A stretch of DNA of 40,382 bases from a virus. A program made the position numbers and the translations under genes. The notes under the pieces were generated by a model. That model searched no databases, was not told the DNA's origin, and worked only from the letters and a program-made list of their open reading frames with translations. The DNA lies in IMG/VR virus record IMGVR_UViG_3300025000_000221, positions 1 to 40,382 of that record; one strand, 5' to 3'. This document shows positions 16,142-25,177 of this stretch, in pieces (the stretch's first letter is position 1; the number at the start of each line of letters is the position of its first letter).

Positions 16142-17164
16142 ATGCTAGACGCAGATTTCAAGCCCTACTACCCGGTAAACGTCACCACCACCTCGGCCCA
16201 CGGCGGGCGGATGGGCAATGTCATGATCGTCTCAGGCGAGGAGGAGAACGTCTTCCGCAACAAGTCGACTGATGACCGGGCCAACGGCTGCCTCGAGTAC
16301 GAGAAGGTCTACGCCAAGGCCGCCGACGATGCCGACGCCACGCTGGTCGTCACCCGGGCCTACCTGGCCAAGCCGTGCGAGGGCGACGACTGGTGCACGA
16401 TCTTCGCCGGAACCCAGACCGACGTCCTGAGCGACATCACCGGCTGGGAGACCGGGGCCGACAGCAAGACCAAGTACGGCACGGCCTGGGTCACCACCGA
16501 CGTCGTCGCCACCAGCCAGACGATCAAGGTCACGGTCGACAATGCGGTGATGCTGGCCGCCGGGGTCGATCGGATCTTCCGGGTCGGCGACAAATGCAAG
16601 CTGTCCGACGGCACCAACACCGAGGAGATCGAGATTGCCGCCGTTGCCGAGTCCGGGCTGGAGATCACCGTCACCACCGTCGCCGCCATCACCCGCAACT
16701 ACTCTTCCGGGATCGCCGGGGCGCGGGTGTCGCGGCTGTCGTCGATCATGGAGATCGGCACCGTCCAGACCTCGTCGGTCGCGGTCGGCCACACCGGCGG
16801 CGCCGACTACAACCATACCGGCTACGCCCCGCTGCTCGACAACATCGGGACGCTCGAGGAGCAGCTGCTGTTCACCTTCGCCGACGCCACCAACTTCACG
16901 GTGGTTGGTGACACCCTCGGCGCTCTCGGCAGCGGCACGGTGAGCGCCGATTTCGTCATCACCAACAGCGTGCTGTCCAAGCCGATGGCGACCTTCTATG
17001 CCGCCGGCTGGTCCGGGCTGACGATCGCCGCCGGCAACACCTTCACCTGCCGGCTGCACCCGGCCGCCGCGCCGATCTGGGAGAAACGCCAGACCCCGGC
17101 CGGGGCTGCCTCGATCAGCTACAGCAACGCCAACCTCGTCGTCACCGGCGAAGTCTCGGCCTGA
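16142..17164 (+). CDS. Tail/baseplate protein, unknown family
   Basis: 340 residues, beta-rich with many Thr, Val and Gly. It begins FKPYYPVNVTTTSAHGGRMG and contains GEEENVFRNKSTDDRANGCLEYEKVY, with three cysteines in the middle. Repeated short strands (QTIKVTVDNAVML, EITVTTVAA) and absence of membrane segments suggest a virion component. It is coupled to the next gene by a one-base stop/start overlap. I do not recognise the family. Confidence 0.7.
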   Translation: MLDADFKPYYPVNVTTTSAHGGRMGNVMIVSGEEENVFRNKSTDDRANGCLEYEKVYAKAADDADATLVVTRAYLAKPCEGDDWCTIFAGTQTDVLSDITGWETGADSKTKYGTAWVTTDVVATSQTIKVTVDNAVMLAAGVDRIFRVGDKCKLSDGTNTEEIEIAAVAESGLEITVTTVAAITRNYSSGIAGARVSRLSSIMEIGTVQTSSVAVGHTGGADYNHTGYAPLLDNIGTLEEQLLFTFADATNFTVVGDTLGALGSGTVSADFVITNSVLSKPMATFYAAGWSGLTIAAGNTFTCRLHPAAAPIWEKRQTPAGAASISYSNANLVVTGEVSA

Positions 17165-17919
17165 TGCCGACCGCCTCCGCCATAACCAGCTTCGTCCGCC
17201 GGCCGCGGCCGGAGAGCCGGGGCCTGGTCCTCGAGCAGGCCCCATGGCCGAAGGGCACCGGCCGGGTGAGCAAGCTGCAGATCATCCTCGCCGCCGCCGC
17301 CAGCCTCTTCGGCCTCGAGCCGCCGGAGATCGACTGCGGGGTCGACGGCGACGGTTTCCACACCGCCGTCTACGCCTACCCCTACGATCCTGGGATGGCC
17401 TATCGCTGCGGCGTCACCCACGGCACCCTGGCCAAACCGGTGCGGGCCGAGGTGACGATCCGCGATCAGGTGTCGTTCGCCCTCGCGACCGAGGCCGCGC
17501 TCAAGTACCCGCTGCGGGAGCTGGTCTCGATCGAGTGGATGGCGGAGGTGTGGTCGGCAGACGGGGCGGTGGTGGCGAATCCGGCGCTGACCGTCGACAG
17601 TGAGAATGTGCGCAGCGGCGCCCCGATCTACGGTACCGCCGAGGTGGTCTATATCACCCTGCGCGACACCCACGGCCTGACGGTGCCGCCGCGCGACGAC
17701 GCGGTTGAGAACGTCTTCCAATCGGTGTTCTGGGCGGCCTGGGACGGCGGGGTCAAACTGCTGGAGATCGAGCCGCCGGAGGGGGCGGAAGAGGATTTCG
17801 CGGCCGATATCGCCTGCACCGGCGGCAGCATCCTGCAGACGCCGCCCGACGAGCCGGACCTGCCGGAGCCGACCCGGGACCGGACGATCACCCTCGACTA
17901 CTGCGAGGACTACAAATAA
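17164..17919 (+). CDS. Tail-tip protein, first of three with a shared N-terminal tag
   Basis: 251 residues. It begins MPTASAITSFVRRP, nearly the same 12-14 residues as the next two genes. The body contains PYDPGMAYRCGVTHGTLAKPV, which lines up with PSDPGLAYDLTASYGSITPGV in the next protein, so the genes look like diverged duplicates. Seven residues of the C-terminus are acidic. Stop and next start share one base at each join. Presumably a virion protein of the distal tail; no named family recognised. Confidence 0.72.
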   Translation: MPTASAITSFVRRPRPESRGLVLEQAPWPKGTGRVSKLQIILAAAASLFGLEPPEIDCGVDGDGFHTAVYAYPYDPGMAYRCGVTHGTLAKPVRAEVTIRDQVSFALATEAALKYPLRELVSIEWMAEVWSADGAVVANPALTVDSENVRSGAPIYGTAEVVYITLRDTHGLTVPPRDDAVENVFQSVFWAAWDGGVKLLEIEPPEGAEEDFAADIACTGGSILQTPPDEPDLPEPTRDRTITLDYCEDYK

Positions 17920-18761
17920 TGCCGACCGCGTCCGCCATCTCCAGCGTCGTCCGCCGCCCCGATCAGGACGCCGCTGCCGCCGACATCTGGGTGCGGCTGA
18001 CGCAGGAGGACGTCCCGGCCGCCGCCGACGAGGCGACGCTCAGAGACCTCTACCAGATGCTCGCCGCGGCGATGGCCGGCGAATCGGCCTATGAATACGT
18101 CTATGACTCCTGCCCCTACGTGGTGATCGTCGACGGCGTCGTCCGGATCACCCTGCCGTTTTTTACCTGGCCGAGCGATCCGGGCCTGGCCTACGACCTG
18201 ACCGCGTCCTACGGCTCCATCACGCCCGGGGTCGCTTATGAGGAGTTCCGTTCCTTCGACGTCGTCTTCGACCACGCCGCCGAATACGACATGGAGACGA
18301 TGTTCGAGGGCACGTTCACCCCGCAGATGCCGTTCTTCGCCGCCGACGGCCGGGAGGTATCGCCGCCGGAGATCATCGTCGACGGCTCCCGCGTCATCCT
18401 GCCCGAGCCGCTGACGGTAGTGCTGCGGGCTGAGGGCAAGGCCTTCGGCTTTCGGCACGAGCTGCACATCGAGGTCTCCAAGGTGGCGACCGATCCCGCC
18501 GACCCCGAAGCGGAGGCCGCCGTCGCCGCGATCACCTCGCCCGAGTCGGCGATCACCGCCGCCTGGATCGACGAGGACGGCGCGGCCCAGAACGACATCC
18601 TCGACATGCAGATCCCCGGCTGTGTCGCCGATCTGCTGGAGACCTGCCCCGACGGCGACCTCAAGGGGGACCCACAGCGGCCGGAGGATATCGAGGTCCC
18701 GACGCTCTACTATTCGACCTGCGACGGGGCGAAACTGGCCTTCAGGATGGAGAAACCGTAA
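17919..18761 (+). CDS. Tail-tip protein, second of three with a shared N-terminal tag
   Basis: 280 residues beginning MPTASAISSVVRRP. A region of short strands (YVVIVDGVVRITLPFFTWPSDPGLAYD) resembles its upstream neighbour. It is acidic, beta-rich and has an acidic linker (DPADPEAEAAVAAITSPES). It ends TLYYSTCDGAKLAFRMEKP. The function is unknown; the stop overlaps the following start (TAATG). Confidence 0.72.
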   Translation: MPTASAISSVVRRPDQDAAAADIWVRLTQEDVPAAADEATLRDLYQMLAAAMAGESAYEYVYDSCPYVVIVDGVVRITLPFFTWPSDPGLAYDLTASYGSITPGVAYEEFRSFDVVFDHAAEYDMETMFEGTFTPQMPFFAADGREVSPPEIIVDGSRVILPEPLTVVLRAEGKAFGFRHELHIEVSKVATDPADPEAEAAVAAITSPESAITAAWIDEDGAAQNDILDMQIPGCVADLLETCPDGDLKGDPQRPEDIEVPTLYYSTCDGAKLAFRMEKP

Positions 18762-20635
18762 TGCCGACCGCATCCGCCATCGCCTCGTTCGTCAAGCGGC
18801 CGACCGGCGACCTATCCGGCCTGTATTGGCTGCACATCGAGCAGGTCATGCCGCCGGACGATACCGCCAGCCTCGGCGAGGTGGCGGAGCTGGTCGACGA
18901 GATCTACGGCCTCGATCCCTGCGAGGAGGCCGGGCAGCAGGACCAGGGCGCAGAACCAGATCCGGCCGCCGAAGCCACGGCGCCGCTCACCCAGGAGGAG
19001 TTGGAAGAGATCGTCCGCAACCAGTTCCGCCCCAGTCTCTGCGGCATGAACGCCAACGGCGACTATGCCACCCAGGTCAAGGTCGCCATCTCCCATCCCG
19101 GCGACCATTACACCCTGCGGCTGACCAACGGCCGGATCGACAAGACGGTGACAGTCGAGGAACCGGTGGCACGGACCATCGTCGTCGATCACGCCGACCA
19201 TGTCGATCTCGAGTTCCCGGTGGTCTCCGGCGGCGAGTTCACCTGGCGGGGTTCGGTGTACGGCAGCGGCGGCAACATGACCGGGCCGCCGATCACCTGG
19301 TCCGGGCGGACGCTGGCCTGGGGCCAGCCGGTCAGCGGCTCGCTGGCCGTGTCCTACCAGACCCGCTACGACCTGGTCGACGTCACCGTCTTCGGCCTCG
19401 GGGCCGGCGAACCGGGCGAGTGCCGGGCCATCTGTTTCTACCACGGCCTGATCGACGAGATCGACCTGGAGGCGCCGGAGATCGACGCCGACGGCCTCGA
19501 GATCTACCGCGGCCGGTTCTGCGGCTATGCCGACCTGGTGGCCGGCGACCCGTCCTCCGACCAGGTCACCTGCTACGAGGACATCTCCTACGTCTACCGC
19601 TGCCAGTGCTCGGGCGAGGAGGCCTACCAGCACACCGAGTACATGGTCGAGGTGCCGTGCCCGCCGGACATCAGGTGCCAGGCCGGCCTCGATGAATGCT
19701 GGTCGTTCATGGGCCACCGCACCGTCCTGGGCGACTATGTCGACTGCGGCGAGACCTCGGGCGGCCTCGACGATCCGGCCTACCGCACCCAGGTCTGCTG
19801 CGATCAGGCCTCAGGCCTGCCGAAGTGCAAGACGTTCTACCGCAAGAACACCGGCGGCGTGCCGCTCGATCCGGCGGTTGAGGCAGAGTACCGGAACCGC
19901 TACGGCGACAGCCTGAAGATCGTCGCCGTCTCCCCCGACGACGGCGACTGCGGGGTGACGAAGACCACGGTCGAGGTTCACCCGAAGAACTGCTGCGACG
20001 AGGTCGAGCCGATGACCTGGGACAGCGAGACCTCGGCCGAAGTCGTTGCGCCAGGTACCCGGGTTATGATCGGTGTCACCGGAGGTTCCCCACCCTACCA
20101 CTGGTCGGTTCGGGGGCAGGGCTTCACCATCGACGGCCACACCATGCGCGATGGCTATACCGATACCCCCTATGCCTGGCTGTATGCCAGCTCGATCGCC
20201 TGTGGGTTCTGCTCGGTTGAGGTGACGGACGGGTGCAGCGTAGTCAACGACGGGGTGCGATCGACTATCGGGGAGTGGGTGCAGATCGGCTGGCCGAATA
20301 CCACCTATGATTGCCTAGTCAGCGGTGATAACTCAGACTTTACCACATTTGGCGATGGGTGGAACTGGGTGGTTTTAAGCGGAAAGTACAAACTGTGGCA
20401 GCAATCTTATATGAGTTATTGGGGGACCGCCCCATTCCAGAAGTGCGGGAGCGATCCGCTCTATACGTTTGATCCTACTGACACCGCTCATTATTCATGC
20501 ATCTCGGGTTTTGAACTGATGGCGGCCGCAAATGCCGTCCATGAGACTGATAGATGCTTTTGGGAGGACCTCGAATGGACTATCCGTACCTGGTACGCGT
20601 CTCATCACAAAACCACCTATGAGTGGAGGTGCTGA
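18761..20635 (+). CDS. Cysteine-rich tail-tip protein, third of three with a shared tag
   Basis: 624 residues beginning MPTASAIASFVKRP. More than 25 cysteines are spread from residue about 60 onward (CYEDISYVYRCQCSGEE, CCDQ, CCDE, CGFCSVEVTDGCSV), many as CxxC or CC pairs, suggesting disulfides or metal sites in an exposed virion protein. A domain near residues 440-500 (GTRVMIGVTGGSPPYHWSV ending in EVTDGCS) looks immunoglobulin-like, matching the VxGGxPPYxWxV signature of SprB/Ig-type repeats. From base about 20300 the GC content falls, so the last 110 residues may come from another source. Confidence 0.75.
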   Translation: MPTASAIASFVKRPTGDLSGLYWLHIEQVMPPDDTASLGEVAELVDEIYGLDPCEEAGQQDQGAEPDPAAEATAPLTQEELEEIVRNQFRPSLCGMNANGDYATQVKVAISHPGDHYTLRLTNGRIDKTVTVEEPVARTIVVDHADHVDLEFPVVSGGEFTWRGSVYGSGGNMTGPPITWSGRTLAWGQPVSGSLAVSYQTRYDLVDVTVFGLGAGEPGECRAICFYHGLIDEIDLEAPEIDADGLEIYRGRFCGYADLVAGDPSSDQVTCYEDISYVYRCQCSGEEAYQHTEYMVEVPCPPDIRCQAGLDECWSFMGHRTVLGDYVDCGETSGGLDDPAYRTQVCCDQASGLPKCKTFYRKNTGGVPLDPAVEAEYRNRYGDSLKIVAVSPDDGDCGVTKTTVEVHPKNCCDEVEPMTWDSETSAEVVAPGTRVMIGVTGGSPPYHWSVRGQGFTIDGHTMRDGYTDTPYAWLYASSIACGFCSVEVTDGCSVVNDGVRSTIGEWVQIGWPNTTYDCLVSGDNSDFTTFGDGWNWVVLSGKYKLWQQSYMSYWGTAPFQKCGSDPLYTFDPTDTAHYSCISGFELMAAANAVHETDRCFWEDLEWTIRTWYASHHKTTYEWRC

Positions 20636-20991
20636 TGGACCTGTCGATTTATAGTTCCCGGGACCTCCAGAACATGCGGGCCATACTCGGGGCTGCCGCC
20701 GATGCCCATGCCGATCTGGCGACTATCGCCTCAGCGGTCCGGCAGGAGATGGAAACCCGACAGACCGGCATGGCGGTTGCCTCTCCCCGTCCCGCCCATC
20801 GCCGCAGACCGGACAACCTCACTGCCTGCCAGGTATGCGGCAGCCCGGCGGTGATCGTGTCACTTGCCGGTGCCGATCGCACCCCGAACGCAACCCACGC
20901 CATCCAGTGCCAGAACCGCCCTGCCACCGACCAGCCATGGCGAGAGGGGATGTGCGGTTACACCGAGTATATCGTGCGGGGGAATAGCTGA
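20635..20991 (+). CDS. Zinc-ribbon-like protein between tail genes
   Basis: 118 residues. ATG at 20635 overlaps the upstream stop and is preceded by GGAGGT. An N-terminal helix pair (SIYSSRDLQNMRAILGAAADAHADLATIASAVRQEME) is followed by LTACQVCGSPAVIV and IQCQNRP...MCGYTEYIVRG, four cysteines that could form one zinc ribbon. Function unknown; possibly an assembly factor for the adjacent large tail proteins. Confidence 0.65.
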   Translation: MDLSIYSSRDLQNMRAILGAAADAHADLATIASAVRQEMETRQTGMAVASPRPAHRRRPDNLTACQVCGSPAVIVSLAGADRTPNATHAIQCQNRPATDQPWREGMCGYTEYIVRGNS

Positions 20992-23243
20992 TGGCACTGT
21001 GGACCCCGGCAGAACTCGGATCGCAGATAATCCAGCAGATCGATCCGGATGACGCGAGCACGATCACTATTGATACTGGGGTGTCGGCTATTAACAACGT
21101 TATCGGCGGCACTCTTAATTATACCCAGGCCACCACCACTAAACAGCCTGCCCTGGTGACTGCTGAACTCAACGGATTTGATGTGTTGCGGTTAGATGGC
21201 ACAAAAATGATGGCGAGTCCGCGGGTACTGACCGATGATAATTTTTCGGCATTCTGCATTGTCAAAGCACCGGCACAAAACGACAATTATATTCTGGGCC
21301 AACATGATGGATCAACATCAACTGGCCGTATGCAGCTATTGGGGACATCAGACACTTCTCCGTATAATACGGTGAAAATGTTTTTTTATAATGGGGGGAC
21401 CAGAATCCTTCGTGGCACGTCTGTGGCGTATAATTCGTCGTGGTCGCTGGTGTATTCCGAATCGGATGGGTCAGGGCGATCAACCACCAGAACAAATGGT
21501 GGAGCTGAGGAAGGGACGTTAACTGGACAGACATGGGTCCCGTTAAACACCACAATGCGGATGGGTGGTATTGCTAGCACTCCAGACCTTACCGCTGACA
21601 TAGCCTATATCCTGATCACGACTAAACTGTCCGAGGCCGATCGGCAGTGTGTTGAGGGCTGGCTGATGTGGAGATTTGGGCTTGAGGCCAACCTCCTAGC
21701 CGACCATCCCTACAAGTCGGCGGCCCCGACGATTAATGAAGTAACCCAAGTAACCATCTCCCTCGACCAGCCCATATCAATGGTGCATCTGGTTGCGCTC
21801 TCCCTCCACCAGCCCATCGCCCTGCGCAAGCTGATCTCCATGGCCATCGACCAGTCCTGCGGACTGGAGCTGGCAATGTCGCTGATCCAGCGCTGCAGGG
21901 CGATGCCGCAGGTGATCTTGTCACTCAACCAGTGGCTGCGCAGCCTGCGCCAGGTGGCCCTGCGTCTCGACCAACCTGTCGGCGTCTGTCCGTCGGTGGC
22001 GCTGGCGCTCGACCAGTGGCTGCGGCTGCCGGCCAACCCGACACTGTCGCTGCACCAGCCGGTGGTCATCGCCGGGCAGCGGCTGACCCTGGCGCTCGAC
22101 CAGGCGGTGACGATGGACACCGACGGCCGGGTGACGATGACCCTGGGGCAGCCGTGCGCCCTCGCCGACGGCGCCGCGATCCTCCAGCGGATCGCGCTGT
22201 CGGTCACCGTCGGCGGCCGGGCCGTCGATCCCGATTTCGTCTCGCTCAAGGCTGACGACAGCGACGGTTTCCTCTCCGCCACCATCCGTTTCCCCGATCC
22301 GTCCCAGTATGCCCTGTGCCGGGTCGACGAGGTCGTGGTCATCACCGAATGGCTCGACGATCTGCCGGCGGAGATCACCGTCCTCCAGGTCCACACGCTG
22401 TCCAACCCCGAGGAGGTCGGCGCCGCAGATCATGTCCTCACCGCGATCTCCCCCACCGTCATCCTCGACGACGAGCCGCTGACCGACGATCTCGGCCCGG
22501 GCAGCGCCAAGGACCTGATGGCCGCCCTGACCGCCGCCTCCGTCATCACCATCGACTGGCAGGGGGTCGAGGGCTGGCCGTTTCTCGCCGGCGAACTGAT
22601 GGCCGAGGACGAGACCGCCTATCAGGTCCTGGTCCGGCTGGCGGCGGCAAGCGGCGCTTTTATTCAGTCGCTGCCGGACGGGGCGACGATCCGCCTCCGG
22701 CCGGAATACGCGGTTAACGTCTCCACCTGGCCGACCGCCGCCACCGTGCTCGAGATCAACGACCAGGATCACATCTTCTCGATCGACGAGCAGCCGGAGG
22801 AACGCGACGGCTACAACGCCTTCCTGGTCTCCGGCCAGTCCGCGGCCGCCGGCAACTATCGCCTCGAGGACAAGGCATTGACCGCCACCACCAAGGACAT
22901 CCGCTTTTATCAGTGGCCATGGAACGCGGCCGCCGCGATCGTCCTCGGCCACACCGGCGGCGACTGGGTGTCGATCGATTACCTCGGCGTGCACGAGGAG
23001 CTGATCAAGGATGAGGAGGTGGTGGTCACAGCCGGTCTCGGCAGGCTGCAGCTGCCCTGCTACGAGCTGGTCTCATGGCGTTACAAGGAGGACGGTCTCG
23101 GCGCCGTGACCAGCGAGGAGGACGGCAGCATCGCCACCGCGCAGCCCGGCGATGCCCTCCTCGATGTGACCTACAACACCAAATTCCGCAGATGGAAGCT
23201 GACCGATCCGAAGGCCGAACATCTGCTGATCTATGTCGATTGA
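20991..23243 (+). CDS. Baseplate/hub-like protein with LamG-like N-terminus and short tandem repeats
   Basis: 750 residues in three parts. Residues 1-245 are a concanavalin/LamG-like domain (MALWTPAELGSQIIQQIDPDD, FDVLRLDGTKMMASP, ADIAYILITTKLSEADRQCVEGWLMWRFGL then HPYKSAAP), a typical glycan-binding module of phages. Residues about 250-405 contain about ten repeats of 13-17 residues built on V-x-L-x-L-x-Q (ISLDQP, LSLHQP, LSLNQW, LRLDQP, LALDQW). Residues 405-750 resemble gpD/gp44-type baseplate hub proteins. The first part has lower GC than the rest, so the LamG module may be a later acquisition. Role in adsorption is inferred. Confidence 0.78.
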   Translation: MALWTPAELGSQIIQQIDPDDASTITIDTGVSAINNVIGGTLNYTQATTTKQPALVTAELNGFDVLRLDGTKMMASPRVLTDDNFSAFCIVKAPAQNDNYILGQHDGSTSTGRMQLLGTSDTSPYNTVKMFFYNGGTRILRGTSVAYNSSWSLVYSESDGSGRSTTRTNGGAEEGTLTGQTWVPLNTTMRMGGIASTPDLTADIAYILITTKLSEADRQCVEGWLMWRFGLEANLLADHPYKSAAPTINEVTQVTISLDQPISMVHLVALSLHQPIALRKLISMAIDQSCGLELAMSLIQRCRAMPQVILSLNQWLRSLRQVALRLDQPVGVCPSVALALDQWLRLPANPTLSLHQPVVIAGQRLTLALDQAVTMDTDGRVTMTLGQPCALADGAAILQRIALSVTVGGRAVDPDFVSLKADDSDGFLSATIRFPDPSQYALCRVDEVVVITEWLDDLPAEITVLQVHTLSNPEEVGAADHVLTAISPTVILDDEPLTDDLGPGSAKDLMAALTAASVITIDWQGVEGWPFLAGELMAEDETAYQVLVRLAAASGAFIQSLPDGATIRLRPEYAVNVSTWPTAATVLEINDQDHIFSIDEQPEERDGYNAFLVSGQSAAAGNYRLEDKALTATTKDIRFYQWPWNAAAAIVLGHTGGDWVSIDYLGVHEELIKDEEVVVTAGLGRLQLPCYELVSWRYKEDGLGAVTSEEDGSIATAQPGDALLDVTYNTKFRRWKLTDPKAEHLLIYVD

Positions 23244-23255
23244 TGAGGTGATCTG

Positions 23256-23774
23256 ATGTCGTTGCTTAACAAGGTGGTGGTCTTTGGTGATGCAGCCGGC
23301 GGCGCGGACTATGGCATCCAGGTGGTGTGGGACGCCAGAGCCAACGTCGATGCGGCCGGTGAGCCGATTAGCAAATACTATCCCGGCGACAGCCGCTTTT
23401 TCCTGGTCATCGTCCCGGCCGGAATCGAGCTGGTGGAGGTCATGGCCACCGATGCCAACGCGACGGTGACGGAGGTGGGGCCGGTCACCAGGCCGCAGGT
23501 CGACCGGCTGCTGTTCGACGAGGCCGGCAAGCTGCTCAACCTGTCGCGGCTGCCGGCCGGAGCCGTCACCCCGACCTGGTACGGCCGGACGGCGACGGAG
23601 ACGGTCGAGGGCCAGCGGATCAAGGCCTCGGTCGCCCCGGTTCTGGCCGATATCGCCTACAGCTACGCCGCTATCCAGTTCCGGATGACCGCCCCGCCCG
23701 AGCTGGCCATCGGGCCGGACGAGGACGACGACTGGCCGATCGGGGTGGTGGTCTACGCCGAGGTGGTGTCATGA
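23256..23774 (+). CDS. Tail/baseplate protein (172 aa)
   Basis: Starts at ATG 23256 after a GAGGTG site. Mostly strands with charged turns (VVFGDAAGGADYGIQVVWDARANVDAAGEPI), ending in ELAIGPDEDDDWPIGVVVYAEVVS. No motif known. It overlaps the next ATG (ATGA), so it belongs to the same late transcript. Confidence 0.65.
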   Translation: MSLLNKVVVFGDAAGGADYGIQVVWDARANVDAAGEPISKYYPGDSRFFLVIVPAGIELVEVMATDANATVTEVGPVTRPQVDRLLFDEAGKLLNLSRLPAGAVTPTWYGRTATETVEGQRIKASVAPVLADIAYSYAAIQFRMTAPPELAIGPDEDDDWPIGVVVYAEVVS

Positions 23775-24085
23775 TCGAAATCCTCGTTAGCCGCGCCCCC
23801 GGCGACTGCCGCGGGCCGAACATCTCCGATCCGCTGATCACCACGGTGCCGGTGGCCATGGCCCGCGGGGCGGCCGAGATCAACCGGCGCTGCTCCAACC
23901 GCAAGGGTCTGGGCATCTCGACCGTGCTGATGCCGCTGCAGCTGCCCGGCTGCCTGGTCGGGGTGACGACATACAATGGTCGCCGGGTTGGGAAATTGCG
24001 ATCGTTCGAAAAACAGTACCAGAGCAGCGGCAGTGAGTTCGTTGCCGATTGCCGGCTGACGGTGGAGGTGGTCGATGACAAATGA
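23771..24085 (+). CDS. Hypothetical tail-region protein (104 aa)
   Basis: ATGA overlap with the gene before. EILVSRAPGDCRGPNISDPLITTVPVAMARGAAEINRRCSN followed by PLQLPGCLVGVTTYNGRRVGKLRSFEKQYQ looks like a small beta-barrel protein of the tail hub (a gp45-like position), but I cannot assign it. Overlaps the next gene by eleven bases. Confidence 0.62.
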   Translation: MIEILVSRAPGDCRGPNISDPLITTVPVAMARGAAEINRRCSNRKGLGISTVLMPLQLPGCLVGVTTYNGRRVGKLRSFEKQYQSSGSEFVADCRLTVEVVDDK

Positions 24086-24311
24086 GATCGTCAAGAAGAT
24101 TTTCCGGGCCGACACGACCGTGCCGCTCGACGGCCTGGTCATCGCCCGCAAGGCCGCCGGCCTGTGGCTGGTCCGCGACCGGATGGGCAAGGTCGTCGCC
24201 GCCAGGAGCGAAACCACCTGGCGGCCGGGCGTCGACTGGGTGACCGTGCAGAGCGGCCGTATCGTCGCCAGGGCTCAACGCCGTGGTGATATCCAATCCT
24301 ATGAGGTGTGA
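24075..24311 (+). CDS. Hypothetical protein (78 aa)
   Basis: Basic, beta-rich protein (LVIARKAAGLWLVRDRMGKVVAARS, WVTVQSGRIVARAQRRG). The start lies inside the previous gene and the stop touches the next ATG. Its position at the end of the tail module suggests a tail-related role, but nothing in the sequence shows this. Confidence 0.6.
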   Translation: MTNEIVKKIFRADTTVPLDGLVIARKAAGLWLVRDRMGKVVAARSETTWRPGVDWVTVQSGRIVARAQRRGDIQSYEV

Positions 24312-24790
24312 TGATGACACGATCACGGCTGCTGGCAATGGCGATCATCTGCTGGATCATCGCTGCAATGATCCTGATCGGCACGGACGCATTCGGCGCC
24401 GGACAGACGGTGGAGCAATGGGAGGCGGAGATGCAGGCCCATCCGCCACGGGCGCAGATCGAGAGCCACTACCGATCGCCTGGTGCCTGGACGGATTGGA
24501 ACCGGTTCTGGTTCGCCTCGGCGATCGGCGGGCAGGCTGCCGATGCAGCCACCACGATCGATGGGGTCAACGGTCATTGTCATGAGGTCAACCCGCTGTT
24601 CGGCGAGGATCCGGACGAGGCGGTGATCGTCGGGGCCAAGGTCGGACTGCTGCTGTTCGGGGTGTGGATCGCCGAGCATGTCTATTCCGGCCGCCGGGAC
24701 CAGAACATGGCACGGAATTGGGTGTACGGCGCCCTGGCCGTGACCGGGGTGACGGCTGCGGCCTGGAATGCCGGACAGGATTGCGAGTAA
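24311..24790 (+). CDS. Membrane protein near the lysis region
   Basis: 159 residues (the two neighbouring ATGs at 24311 and 24314 cannot be separated; GAGGTG lies upstream). An N-terminal hydrophobic helix (LLAMAIICWIIAAMILIG) is followed by an outside segment and further hydrophobic stretches (IVGAKVGLLLFGVWIAEHV, WVYGALAVTGVTAAAWNAG), so two or three membrane spans are likely. DAATTIDGVNGHCHEVNPLFGEDPDEAVIV resembles small integral membrane proteins found in phages and bacteria, with no known role. A holin is possible but not supported by specific features. Confidence 0.65.
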   Translation: MMTRSRLLAMAIICWIIAAMILIGTDAFGAGQTVEQWEAEMQAHPPRAQIESHYRSPGAWTDWNRFWFASAIGGQAADAATTIDGVNGHCHEVNPLFGEDPDEAVIVGAKVGLLLFGVWIAEHVYSGRRDQNMARNWVYGALAVTGVTAAAWNAGQDCE

Positions 24791-24817
24791 GGGAAAAATC
24801 AACCGATGAGGTGTGTG

Positions 24818-25177
24818 ATGAAAAAAGGATATGTGGCATGGATGGTGCTGCTGGCGCTGGTCGTGCTGGCCGGGTGTTCAAACAAGAGCACGAAAATATC
24901 CTTCGACTCGAATGCTGAGGACGGGGGTGTATCCGTACTTGTGCTGAAAGCCGACGGATCGACGCTGACAACGGACACTGACCAGGCAGCTGATGGAACG
25001 CTCGATATGTCTGGACTGATCAAGGCCGCGAAAGACGCTGTCGGCAAAAAGGCCTCCACGGTGATCGATCGGATCAAGAATGTTCTCGGTGGCGATGACG
25101 ACAACACCGAAGCCGAAGCCGAGTCAGAAACCGGCGCGGCTGTTTCCCCTGCCGGGACAATCGAGGAGGTGGAGTGA
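24818..25177 (+). CDS. Predicted lipoprotein (119 aa)
   Basis: ATG at 24818 (KKGYVAW...) is preferred over 24806 because GAGG lies ten bases before it. The signal ends in a lipobox (LVVLAGCS), so Cys21 or so would be lipid-modified. The mature part is acidic with a helical middle (GLIKAAKDAVGKKASTVIDRIKNVLGG) and ends in an acidic, low-complexity tail. Lower GC than neighbours suggests a moron. It could interact with the envelope during infection or lysogeny; the function is unknown. Confidence 0.72.
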   Translation: MKKGYVAWMVLLALVVLAGCSNKSTKISFDSNAEDGGVSVLVLKADGSTLTTDTDQAADGTLDMSGLIKAAKDAVGKKASTVIDRIKNVLGGDDDNTEAEAESETGAAVSPAGTIEEVE

